Shown piece by piece: positions 1-5,915 of a stretch of 9,472 nucleotides of DNA; within the stretch, counting starts at the first letter, position 1, and each line of letters starts with the position of its first letter. The stretch is from assembly GCA_031254155.1 (NCBI GenBank), contig JAIRVA010000041.1, positions 1 to 9,472 on the forward strand, given 5' to 3'. The notes below the pieces were generated by a model that ran no database searches, had not been told where the DNA came from, and saw only the letters and a list, made by a program, of their open reading frames with translations. Made by a program: the position numbers and the translations under genes. The stretch is from Propionibacteriaceae bacterium. GTDB taxonomy: Bacteria; Actinomycetota; Actinomycetes; Propionibacteriales; Propionibacteriaceae.

Positions 1-485
1 CCCGGCGGGGCCTGCCGTGAGAAAAAGATGTCAACCGCCCCGTCGGGGTTGCGGGCCAAATCGGAGCGGTCGTCGAAGCTGGAGCGGTTGAGCGGGCCCG
101 CAACCATGTACCCGACGACGTCGGTGATCGTGAGCGACCAGAACGCGTCGGCCGGGGGCAAGGCTCCGGCGGGGAACCGCATGACGTAGGCCCGCCCCCC
201 GTCGAGGGTCTGGCCCGAACCGTCCCGCGTGGTCGTCCAGTACGCCGCTTCCTCGAACACGTTGACAACCGGCAGCGCTTTCGCGCACGCCGCCCGCACG
301 AACAGTCCGTTGCCCGGCTGGCCGCACGCGGGGACCGCCCGCCAGCCGTTCACGGTCGTCGTGAGGCGCCGCGTCACGGCGCCCAACACCACGGTCGTCG
401 TCAGAAAGGCCAGGAAAGCGCCGATGATGATCCCCTGGACGATGCCCGAGCCGGCGATCCAGCCCAACACACTCAATGTGGTCAC
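1..485 (-). CDS. DUF1214-family membrane-anchored protein, C-terminal end cut off by window edge
   Basis: The reading frame runs leftwards from a GTG at 485-483 and stays open to base 1, giving 161 complete residues. Residues about 4-35 form one hydrophobic membrane segment (around VLGWIAGSGIVQGIIIGAF), followed by Arg-Arg. The rest matches the DUF1214 fold often found in DUF1254/DUF1214 proteins: a segment like EEAAYWTTTRDGSGQTLDGG, then YVMRFPAGALPPADAFWS, then LNRSSF and NPDGAVDIFF. The family usually ends about 40 residues further on, so the missing part is short. The likely topology is one N-terminal anchor with the domain outside the membrane. The biochemical role of DUF1214 proteins is not established, and I do not assign one. 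The start is uncertain: no ribosome-binding site precedes 485, but a TACTAT -10-like element lies at 501-496. An in-frame GTG at 548-546 would add 21 residues. It is divergent from the LuxR-type regulator gene. Confidence 0.75.
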   Translation of the reverse strand, partial: MTTLSVLGWIAGSGIVQGIIIGAFLAFLTTTVVLGAVTRRLTTTVNGWRAVPACGQPGNGLFVRAACAKALPVVNVFEEAAYWTTTRDGSGQTLDGGRAYVMRFPAGALPPADAFWSLTITDVVGYMVAGPLNRSSFDDRSDLARNPDGAVDIFFSRQAPP

Positions 486-495
486 GGATGCAACG

Positions 496-501
496 ATAGT
501 A
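496..501 (-). promoter_or_regulatory. Possible -10 element for the DUF1214 gene
   Basis: Read on the minus strand this is TACTAT, four of six matches to TATAAT, ending 10 bases before the GTG at 485. No convincing -35 lies 16-18 bases further upstream and no Shine-Dalgarno sequence precedes the GTG. A near-leaderless transcript, common in actinobacteria, would fit. The evidence is weak on its own. Confidence 0.25.
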
Positions 502-572
502 CGAAACTGTTTGCTGTGTTCGCCCCCGGCGGCCCGGAGTAGCCCCACGGTGGCGCCGGGAACCCATCCACC

Positions 573-593
573 CGGGCGGTCTCCCCCCGCCCG
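573..593. repeat. Perfect 7-bp GC inverted repeat (hairpin)
   Basis: CGGGCGG at 573-579 and CCGCCCG at 587-593 are exact reverse complements around a 7-base loop, so a stable stem could form in RNA from either strand. No T-run follows on either strand, so it is not a standard terminator. It lies about 75 bases upstream of the possible -10 of the DUF1214 gene. Confidence 0.5.
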
Positions 594-670
594 TAGGTGT
601 TTCCCCGATCATAGTGATTACAGGTCGTACCCCCTCGGGTGGTGGGTCCCGGCGCCAACCGCGTGACAAA

Positions 671-691
671 GACGAGATTTCCAGCCTCGTC
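671..691. repeat. Perfect 6-bp inverted repeat next to the terminator-like hairpin
   Basis: GACGAG at 671-676 pairs with CTCGTC at 686-691 around a 9-base loop. It abuts the next hairpin and shares base 691, so the two stems stand in tandem on the plus strand. This could be an anti-terminator or accessory stem of a structured RNA, or chance in GC-rich DNA. Confidence 0.4.
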
Positions 692-722
692 GCGGGTTCC
701 CGTGGGTTAGCCCCGCGTTTTT
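691..722 (+). terminator. Candidate Rho-independent terminator upstream of the LuxR-type gene
   Basis: CGCGGG at 691-696 pairs with CCCGCG at 712-717, and TTTTT follows at 718-722. A smaller competing stem, GGG 704-706 with CCC 711-713 around TTAG, lies inside it. The shape is that of an intrinsic terminator on the plus strand, yet no plus-strand gene lies upstream within the window. It could end a small RNA or a leader transcript, or block antisense read-through into the regulator gene. The stem is short and its loop is long (15 bases), so confidence is moderate. Confidence 0.4.
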
Positions 723-789
723 GGTACCACGAGCTCTGAAGACTGGTGGCACCGGCCGCCAACTTCCGTACCATTTCGCTATCACACAC

Positions 790-795
790 TAGGAT
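790..795 (+). promoter_or_regulatory. -10-like element placed for leaderless transcription of the LuxR-type gene
   Basis: TAGGAT fits TANNNT and ends six bases before the ATG at 802, the spacing expected if transcription starts at the start codon itself. No good -35 is visible 16-19 bases upstream. The first three bases, TAG at 790-792, are also an in-frame stop for the 802 frame, so the coding region cannot begin further upstream. An alternative reading is that AGG or AGGGG within 791-800 acts as a ribosome-binding site. Confidence 0.4.
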
Positions 796-801
796 AGGGG
801 C

Positions 802-3312
802 ATGGCACCGTCCCCAGAACTCGCCTTCACCCGTCGGCTGCAAAGCCGGATCGTGGAGGATCTCACGAGCGGGCAGAGCGTCCTCCTGACCGGGCTGCCC
901 GGCTCGGGCCGGTCCCATCTGGTCCGCCTCGTGGCCGGCGAGCTCAACGCCCGCCGGGCGAGCGTCACGGTGCTCCGCGGCAACCCGCTGCTGTCTGACC
1001 GCCCGCTGGCGGCCCTCACCCTGGTCGACTCCGCGGCCGAGTCGCGGCCGGCCCTCGCGACCGCCTCGACTCTGCCCCAGGCGGCGCACGCGTTCGAGAC
1101 CCTGCTGCCGCCGGCGGGTGTGCTCATCGTGGAGGACGCGGACGACCTGGACCCGGCCTCGGCCGGCCTGGTCTATGACCGTCTGGTCAAGCAATCGACC
1201 CCGGTCCTCCTGGTGGCGGATTTCCGGTTCCCCCATTCCGGCCTCGTCACCGAACTGGTCACCGCGGCCCAGCCGGGCGAGACGGTCACCCTCGCGGGCT
1301 TGTCGTTCGAGGACGTCGCCCAGTTCATCGCGAGCCTCCTCGACGGCGGTACGGACACCGACACCGTGGCCCGGATCGCGACGCTGTCTGGCGGGTTGCC
1401 CGGCTTGATCCAGGCGATCATCCGGTTGGGCCGTCGGAGCGGGGCGCTGGTCAAGCGGGACGGTCTGTGGGTGTCCACCACCGACTTGTGGGATCCGGCG
1501 CTCCAGTTCAGCCTGGCACCTTTTCTCCGGGGTCTGGAGGCGGCGGATCTCGAGTGGCTCGTCCGGTTCGCCAGTACGGAGGGCCACCAAGAGGACGCCC
1601 TGGCGACGGATCGCTGCCACCAGCTCGCCGCGCGCGGGCTGCTCCGCTTCGACCGGGTGTCGCCGGACGGCGGCGTCCAGGTCTACCCCGCCGCGCTCGC
1701 CGAGTTGTTGCGCCAAGGTGAAGGCGTCCCGCCGAGCCGCCACCATCTGGCGATGTCATCCATCGATCTGGGCCGGTGGCCCGCCCGGCTGACCGGTTCC
1801 GAGGCGGCGACGATCGCCCAGAATTTCCGCGCCCACTGGCAGACCAGTACGGCCCAGTACTGGGCGGAGTGGAAGGCGGCCCCCAGCGGTTTGACCGCCG
1901 TACCGCTCGTCATGACCCTCCTCTACGGGGCCCCCGATGATCCGCGCATCCTCACCGTCTTGGACACGCCCATCCCTGATGACGACGTGGACTCCCTCAC
2001 CGAGCTGGCCGCCCTGGCCGCCGACTTCAAGGCCGGGTGCCAAAAGGACCTGCCGGGCGCCCTGGCCGACCTGGACCGGCACCGCTTGGCGCACCCCGAG
2101 ACGACGCTGCAGGTACGCGGGCACGAGGCCCACCTCCGCCTGTTGTGCGACCGCGTACCACCGCCGGAGCTCTTCGAACTGCCGGCCGCCGGTCTCCAGA
2201 ACTGCGAGATGCTGGTCATCGCCCGGGCGGAAGCGGCCGTCGCGGAAGGCCAGATCGCGGACGCGCTCGCCCTCCTGGCCGTGTTCGAGCCGCAGCACCA
2301 GCGGCCGGCCACGCTCAAACGCATCCTCGAGTCGATGGCGCTCGTTCTCGGTGACGATATCGAGGCCGGCGTCAACCTGGCAGTCAAGCAGCTATGGGAC
2401 TCCATCGCCACCCTCGACGCGTACTCCATCTCGGGCCACGCCTACGCCGCGGCCCTCGGCATGTGCATGCTCGGCCGCTTCGACGAGATCGTCGCCATCG
2501 TCGAAATCCTCTACGGCATGGGTGACACCAACGTCTTCCAGAGCACCTACCGGATCGGCCTGTTCATGCTCGGCGCCTTCGTGGCCGACTGGCAGGGCCG
2601 CGCGGACGACGCGCACGCCCTCATTCTGCAAGCCCGCTCCCTGGGCGAGGGCCGCGGGCCGAGCATGCTCGCCCAGCACCGGCTCCTGCGCCACCCGACG
2701 GCCACCACCGACCAGCTATGGGACGACATCGACGATCTGCTCGACCGTGGTTTCGTGACGGCGGCCGTCTTCCTCGCCGTCTCGGTCATGTCCCTGAGCT
2801 GGGACGGCACCCGCGCCCACCGGGTGATCGAGCAGGGCCAGCGCTCGCAGAGCCGGGTGATGCGGGCCCTGACGAGGTACGTTGAGGCGGTGGCCACCGG
2901 TGACCTCGGCCGCTTCGCCGCGACGGTGGACGAGCTGCGCGCCGCCTGCGGACCGCTCGATGCGACCCGGTCCTCCGTGACCTGGGCGCTCCTGCTCCGC
3001 CGCGAGGGTGACCTCGCCGGCTGGGTGGAACGCGCCGACGCGGCCTGGGCGGAGTCGCTCGCCATCGCCGGCGGCGGCCAGGGCCTGTTCGACCGCCTGG
3101 CCGACGCGGTCGACCTCACCTCCCGGGAAACCCAGGTGGCCCACTTCGTTTCGCTCGGCCTCTCCTCCGCCGAGGTGTCGCGCCGGGCCGGGATCACGTC
3201 GCGGACCGTCGAGGCCCACCTGCAGGCCATCTACCGCAAGACCGGCGTCAACTCGCGCGAGGACCTGCGGCGGATCACCACCACCTGGCTGACCCTGCGG
3301 CTCGAAGACTAG
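802..3312 (+). CDS. LuxR-family transcriptional regulator of LAL/STAND type (P-loop NTPase plus LuxR HTH)
   Basis: This 836-residue protein has the layout of large ATP-binding LuxR (LAL) regulators: an N-terminal AAA/STAND NTPase, a long helical middle and a C-terminal LuxR-type helix-turn-helix. The P-loop GLPGSGRS is at residues 31-38, and a Walker B-like VLIVEDADDLD starts at residue 107. A sensor-like GGLPG stretch follows near residue 200. Residues about 330-700 are helical and TPR-like by eye. The DNA-binding domain spans about 772-831 (LTSRETQ, GLSSAEVSRRAG, SRTVEAHL, KTGVNSREDL). The P-loop carries Arg where Lys is usual. Such proteins usually bind a nucleotide and an inducer, then activate transcription as oligomers. 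The ATG at 802 is the first possible start, since an in-frame TAG lies 12 bases upstream. The gene is divergent from the DUF1214 gene and convergent with the LacI-type gene, so its target cannot be read from position. Confidence 0.93.
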   Translation: MAPSPELAFTRRLQSRIVEDLTSGQSVLLTGLPGSGRSHLVRLVAGELNARRASVTVLRGNPLLSDRPLAALTLVDSAAESRPALATASTLPQAAHAFETLLPPAGVLIVEDADDLDPASAGLVYDRLVKQSTPVLLVADFRFPHSGLVTELVTAAQPGETVTLAGLSFEDVAQFIASLLDGGTDTDTVARIATLSGGLPGLIQAIIRLGRRSGALVKRDGLWVSTTDLWDPALQFSLAPFLRGLEAADLEWLVRFASTEGHQEDALATDRCHQLAARGLLRFDRVSPDGGVQVYPAALAELLRQGEGVPPSRHHLAMSSIDLGRWPARLTGSEAATIAQNFRAHWQTSTAQYWAEWKAAPSGLTAVPLVMTLLYGAPDDPRILTVLDTPIPDDDVDSLTELAALAADFKAGCQKDLPGALADLDRHRLAHPETTLQVRGHEAHLRLLCDRVPPPELFELPAAGLQNCEMLVIARAEAAVAEGQIADALALLAVFEPQHQRPATLKRILESMALVLGDDIEAGVNLAVKQLWDSIATLDAYSISGHAYAAALGMCMLGRFDEIVAIVEILYGMGDTNVFQSTYRIGLFMLGAFVADWQGRADDAHALILQARSLGEGRGPSMLAQHRLLRHPTATTDQLWDDIDDLLDRGFVTAAVFLAVSVMSLSWDGTRAHRVIEQGQRSQSRVMRALTRYVEAVATGDLGRFAATVDELRAACGPLDATRSSVTWALLLRREGDLAGWVERADAAWAESLAIAGGGQGLFDRLADAVDLTSRETQVAHFVSLGLSSAEVSRRAGITSRTVEAHLQAIYRKTGVNSREDLRRITTTWLTLRLED

Positions 3313-4331
3313 CGGCGGGGCACCGTCGAACCCCGGATCATGAGGCGGACGGGGAGGTACGTGGTGCCGGAACGCCGGGCCCCGGCGTCGTCAATCGCCT
3401 GGAAGACCCGGCGGGCGGCCTCGCGGCCCAACTCCTGGAGGTTGGGGTCGATGCTCGTGAGTTCGGGACGCGAGTTGGTGGTGAGCACGTCCCAGTTGTC
3501 GTAGCCGATGACGGCGATGTCCTCCGGCACGCGCCGGCCGAGGTCGCGGGCGGTGTCGAGCACGCCGCGGGCGAGCTGGTCGGAACCGCACATGATGGCG
3601 TCGATCTCGGGATGGTTCGCGAGCAGGACCGCGGCGGCATCACGTCCCCAGTGCTCGGTCCACTCCGAGTACAGCGGCTGGCCGACGAGGGGCAGCCCGG
3701 CCGCCGCCAACGCTTCCAGCGCGCCCGTGGTGCGGTCGTGGGCGGCCGCGTACGCCGGGTCGCCGTTGATGAGGCCGATCTTGGTCCGCCCGCAAGCCAG
3801 GAGATGGTTGATGGCCAGACGTCCGCCGGCCACGTTGTCGGGGGTGAGCGAGACATCGGCCGGGTCGTCCGACGGCGCGTACGCGTAGACGACGGGGACG
3901 GGGAGCCCGCCGCCGAGCGACGGCCGGGGATCCGTCTGCCGCCCCACGACGATGATGCCGTCCACCCGCCGGTTGAGCAGGGCGCGCAGGTGGTGCTGCT
4001 CGCGGATGGCGTCGCCGCGCGCGTCGCACAGGAAGACGTTCACCTGTCCGGCGCCGAAGGCGTCCTCGGCCCCCATCAGGATGGGCAGGACGAACCGGCC
4101 GACCAGGTCGGAGGTCATCAGCCCCACGGTTCCGCTGCGCCCGGCCAGCAGGCTGCGCGCCAGCGCGTTGGGGACGAAACCGATTTCGTCGGCGACGGCC
4201 AGCACCCGCGCCCGCGTGGCCTCCGCCACGTCGTCGCGCCCGTTGAGGGCTTTTGACGCCGTCGCCAGCGACACGTGGGCGCGCTTGGCCACGTCGGACA
4301 GTGTTGACGGGTACGAGCCGGGCTGTTTCAT
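3309..4331 (-). CDS. LacI-family transcriptional repressor, probable regulator of the sugar operon
   Basis: The 340-residue product has the standard length and order of LacI/GalR repressors. The helix-turn-helix is at residues 11-30 (LSDVAKRAHVSLATASKALN), and a hinge helix (NALARSLLAG) lies at 55-64. A periplasmic-binding-protein-like effector domain follows, with blocks such as RVDGIIVVG, SLTPDNVAGG, KIGLINGD, GSDQLARG and VIGYDNWDVLTTNSRPELTS. It starts at the ATG 4331-4329. It is divergent from the binding-protein/permease/GH127 operon, the usual place for a local sugar-responsive repressor, so an arabinose-containing inducer is inferred. Its AGGAGGG ribosome site (4349-4343) lies an unusually long 11-12 bases from the ATG, with a small stem between. 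An in-frame CTG at 4334-4332 is better spaced but is a rare start. The stop TAG (3311-3309) overlaps the stop of the converging LuxR-type gene. Confidence 0.95.
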   Translation of the reverse strand: MKQPGSYPSTLSDVAKRAHVSLATASKALNGRDDVAEATRARVLAVADEIGFVPNALARSLLAGRSGTVGLMTSDLVGRFVLPILMGAEDAFGAGQVNVFLCDARGDAIREQHHLRALLNRRVDGIIVVGRQTDPRPSLGGGLPVPVVYAYAPSDDPADVSLTPDNVAGGRLAINHLLACGRTKIGLINGDPAYAAAHDRTTGALEALAAAGLPLVGQPLYSEWTEHWGRDAAAVLLANHPEIDAIMCGSDQLARGVLDTARDLGRRVPEDIAVIGYDNWDVLTTNSRPELTSIDPNLQELGREAARRVFQAIDDAGARRSGTTYLPVRLMIRGSTVPRR

Positions 4332-4332
4332 C

Positions 4333-4349
4333 AGGGAGTCGTCCCTCCT
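4333..4349 (-). promoter_or_regulatory. Ribosome-binding site of the LacI-type gene with overlapping hairpin
   Basis: On the minus strand AGGAGGG (4349-4343) is a strong Shine-Dalgarno sequence. The perfect stem AGGGA 4333-4337 / TCCCT 4342-4346 with a four-base loop overlaps its 3' half and lies just before the ATG. The stem could bring the ribosome site closer to the start or weaken initiation. Confidence 0.45.
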
Positions 4350-4368
4350 GCGAATCGGGGTGACCTTT

Positions 4369-4397
4369 ATCGTACCGTGATCTTCTTGGCACCAACA
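4369..4397 (-). promoter_or_regulatory. Weak candidate promoter for the LacI-type gene
   Basis: On the minus strand TACGAT (4374-4369) fits the TANNNT -10 form. TGTTGG (4397-4392) lies 17 bases upstream as a poor -35. The distance to the ATG at 4331 leaves a leader of about 30 bases. This is suggestive only. Confidence 0.25.
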
Positions 4398-4409
4398 CGC
4401 CGTCTCGTC

Positions 4410-4438
4410 TTGACCTTTCGCAATTACGTGTGTAGTTT
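4410..4438 (+). promoter_or_regulatory. Candidate sigma-70-type promoter of the sugar uptake/GH127 operon
   Basis: TTGACC at 4410-4415 matches the -35 consensus in five of six bases. After a 17-base spacer, TAGTTT at 4433-4438 fits the TANNNT -10 form. Transcription would start near 4445, giving a leader of about 85 bases before the binding-protein ATG at 4529. The TGACCTTT within it is repeated exactly 50 bases upstream (4361-4368). Confidence 0.5.
4422..4437. promoter_or_regulatory. Possible operator dyad between -35 and -10
   Basis: The 16-base segment has matching outer arms in the pattern AAnTAC-N4-GTAnTT, five of eight symmetric pairs. It lies in the promoter spacer and -10, where a LacI-type repressor would block RNA polymerase. 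A second imperfect dyad (CGAAAA-GGG-TTTTGG, 4441-4455) follows at the expected start point. Neither has the strict CG-centred symmetry typical of many LacI-family sites, so both are tentative. Confidence 0.25.
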
Positions 4439-4486
4439 ATCGAAAAGGGTTTTGGTAACTTTCGCTCACGGCGACAGAAGCCGCCC

Positions 4487-4504
4487 GGAGGCTCCACGGT
4501 GGAG
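4487..4504 (+). repeat. Nested palindromes in the operon leader
   Basis: GGAG-G-CTCC (4487-4495) overlaps CTCCAC-G-GTGGAG (4492-4504), so the middle CTCC can pair with either flank. In RNA the second could form a five-pair stem with a three-base loop. The outer GGAG also looks like a ribosome site for an out-of-frame ATG at 4509. This could be a DNA-binding site or a leader structure. Confidence 0.35.
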
Positions 4505-4528
4505 TTTCATGTCAAGGAAGGGGTCCGA

Positions 4529-5833
4529 ATGCGGATTCATCACACTCACCTCTGGCGACGGCCCCTCGCGGCTCTCGCCGTCACCGCTGTCGCCTTCAGC
4601 CTCGTCGCGTGCAGCGGCGGGAACCCGGCGGGCGGCAACACCGGTACCGCGGCCATCAGCGCCGACGGTACGGACGACGGTACAACCCTGACGCTGTGGA
4701 CGCGCGCGCCACTCGAAAAGCAGGCCAACCTGCTGGTGGCCGCCTACAACGCCAGCCACAAGAACCAGGTCAAACTGACCGTGGTCCCCAACGACGACTA
4801 CGTGGCCAAGGTCGGCGCCGCGGCCGGTACCAAGAGTCTCCCCGACCTGTTCGCCGCCGACATCGTCTACGTGCCGAACTGGGTCAGCCAGGGCCTGTTC
4901 CAGGACATCACGGCCAACATCGACTCTTTGTCGTACAAGGCCACCATCAACCAGGGCCACCTGTCGGCGGGCACAATGGACGGCAAGGAGTACGTCTTGC
5001 CCTTCGTCCTCGACCTGTCGATGCTGTTCTGGAACAAAGACCTATTCAAGGCCGCCGGGCTCGACCCGGACAAGGCCCCGGCCACGATGGCCGAGTACGT
5101 CGCGGACGCCAAGGCCGTCCAGGGGCTGGGCAAGCCCGGCGTGTACGGGACCGCGACCGGTCTGAACTGCGGCGGCTGCCTGGTGTTCACCTGGTTCCCG
5201 TCCATCTGGGCCTCCGGCAAGCAAGTGATGAACGACGCCGGGACGGAGTCGCTGCTCAACTCCGACACCGCTAAGAGCGTCTACGCCGCCTGGCAGGACA
5301 TGTGGTCCGCCGGCGCGGTCCTGCCGTCGTCGCAGGATGAGGCGGGCGCGACCTGGACGGCGGGCTTCACCGAGGGCAAGGTCGGCCTGATGTTCTACCC
5401 GGCGACCCTGCTGTCGTCCACCAGCGGTTTCGACTTCGGCGTGGCCGGCATCCCGGGCGTCGACGGCGGCGTCTCCACTTTCGTGGGCGGCGACGGCATC
5501 GGCATCTCGAAGGATTCCACCAAGGCCGGCCAGGCCTGGAACTTCCTCGCCTGGATGATGTCGGACGCCGCCCAGGTCGAGGTCCTCGCCAAGGACAACG
5601 ATGTCGTGTCACGCTCCGACCTGGCGAACAACAAGTACGCTGCGGCGGACCCCCGCCTGGTGACGATCAACGAGGTGGCGGGCAAGGGTGACACCCCCTA
5701 CTCGGTCAACTTCCAGCAGGCGTACAACGCCGTCGGCAGCCCCTGGGTGACGATGATCCGCAACGCCGTCCTGAACAACACGAACACCGTTGACGCCGAC
5801 AACGAGGAAATCACGGCGATCCTGCAACAGTGA
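4529..5833 (+). CDS. Sugar ABC transporter substrate-binding lipoprotein (CUT1 family, SBP type 1)
   Basis: The chosen start at ATG 4529 gives 434 residues and follows AAGGAAGGGG at 4513-4522 with good spacing. An in-frame GTG at 4499 would add ten residues that spoil the signal peptide. Residues 1-28 form a lipoprotein signal: basic N-terminus, hydrophobic core, and lipobox LVAC with Cys28 as the lipid-linked residue, followed by a Gly/Asn/Thr-rich linker. The mature part shows typical extracellular-solute-binding blocks: TLTLWTRAPLEKQANLL, the PDLFAADIVYVP segment, LPFVLDLSMLFWNKDLFKAAG and KAGQAWNFLAWMM. Cys214 and Cys217 (CGGC) could form a disulfide. The protein would sit on the outer face of the membrane and deliver an oligosaccharide to the two permeases encoded next. 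From the GH127 gene in the same operon I infer an arabinose-containing ligand. Confidence 0.95.
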   Translation: MRIHHTHLWRRPLAALAVTAVAFSLVACSGGNPAGGNTGTAAISADGTDDGTTLTLWTRAPLEKQANLLVAAYNASHKNQVKLTVVPNDDYVAKVGAAAGTKSLPDLFAADIVYVPNWVSQGLFQDITANIDSLSYKATINQGHLSAGTMDGKEYVLPFVLDLSMLFWNKDLFKAAGLDPDKAPATMAEYVADAKAVQGLGKPGVYGTATGLNCGGCLVFTWFPSIWASGKQVMNDAGTESLLNSDTAKSVYAAWQDMWSAGAVLPSSQDEAGATWTAGFTEGKVGLMFYPATLLSSTSGFDFGVAGIPGVDGGVSTFVGGDGIGISKDSTKAGQAWNFLAWMMSDAAQVEVLAKDNDVVSRSDLANNKYAAADPRLVTINEVAGKGDTPYSVNFQQAYNAVGSPWVTMIRNAVLNNTNTVDADNEEITAILQQ

Positions 5834-5859
5834 ACCCGTTCCACTGATAGCCCCCGGCA

Positions 5860-5882
5860 CCCGCCGTCATCCCGGCGGCGGG
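5860..5882 (+). repeat. GC-rich hairpin between binding-protein and permease genes
   Basis: CCCGCCG at 5860-5866 pairs perfectly with CGGCGGG at 5876-5882 around a nine-base loop. An alternative stem, CCGCCG 5861-5866 / CGGCGG 5873-5878, is also possible. It lies in the 82-base gap after the binding-protein stop and has no T-run. Stems in this position often protect upstream mRNA, so that the binding protein is made in excess over the membrane parts. That role is inferred here. Confidence 0.5.
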
Positions 5883-5915
5883 CCCGGTGACAAACCCTCT
5901 TCGACAAGGACAATG

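Larger units (their letters stand above)
486..801. other. Divergent intergenic region rich in GC hairpins
   Basis: These 316 bases separate the leftward DUF1214 gene from the rightward LuxR-type gene. I see no convincing protein. The frames open across it are out of frame with both neighbours and show no ribosome-binding site or recognisable domain. It holds perfect inverted repeats at 573-593, 671-691 and 691-717, the last followed by TTTTT. Two short palindromes follow, TGGTACCA at 722-729 and GGTGGCACC at 745-753, and then a -10-like TAGGAT at 790-795. I tried to fold a tRNA around 660-720 and could not. The density of dyads is more than a simple spacer would need. Confidence 0.6.

Noticed and set aside
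229..666. Plus-strand open frame of 145 codons across the DUF1214 gene and intergenic region
   Set aside because: It overlaps the DUF1214 coding frame antisense, has no ribosome site, and its translation is Pro/Arg/Thr-rich without a recognisable fold.
660..722. Possible tRNA or known riboswitch in the hairpin region
   Set aside because: The GGTTC-like stretch suggested a T-arm, but no seven-pair acceptor stem, D-arm or anticodon arm could be fitted on either strand, and I recognised no riboswitch core.
31..1746. Long minus-strand open frame of about 570 codons across the left part of the window
   Set aside because: It runs antisense through the LuxR-type gene and crosses the DUF1214 gene in another frame. 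Its translation is Arg/Gly/Pro-rich low-complexity sequence with no recognisable domain, as expected for a shadow frame in high-GC DNA.
4499..4528. GTG at 4499 as the start of the binding protein
   Set aside because: It would add ten residues before the basic start of the lipoprotein signal and lies inside a palindrome. ATG 4529 has a much better ribosome site.
4509..4691. Small out-of-frame ORF starting at ATG 4509 with a GGTGGAG upstream
   Set aside because: As a protein it is Ser/Pro/Arg-rich and overlaps the lipoprotein signal region. It is more likely chance, though its possible effect on translation is noted among the findings.
5790..5915. Start of the first permease inside the binding-protein gene
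   Set aside because: The extra 42 residues are polar, match no permease N-terminus and would span the intergenic hairpin. The ATG at 5916 has AAGGA at proper spacing.
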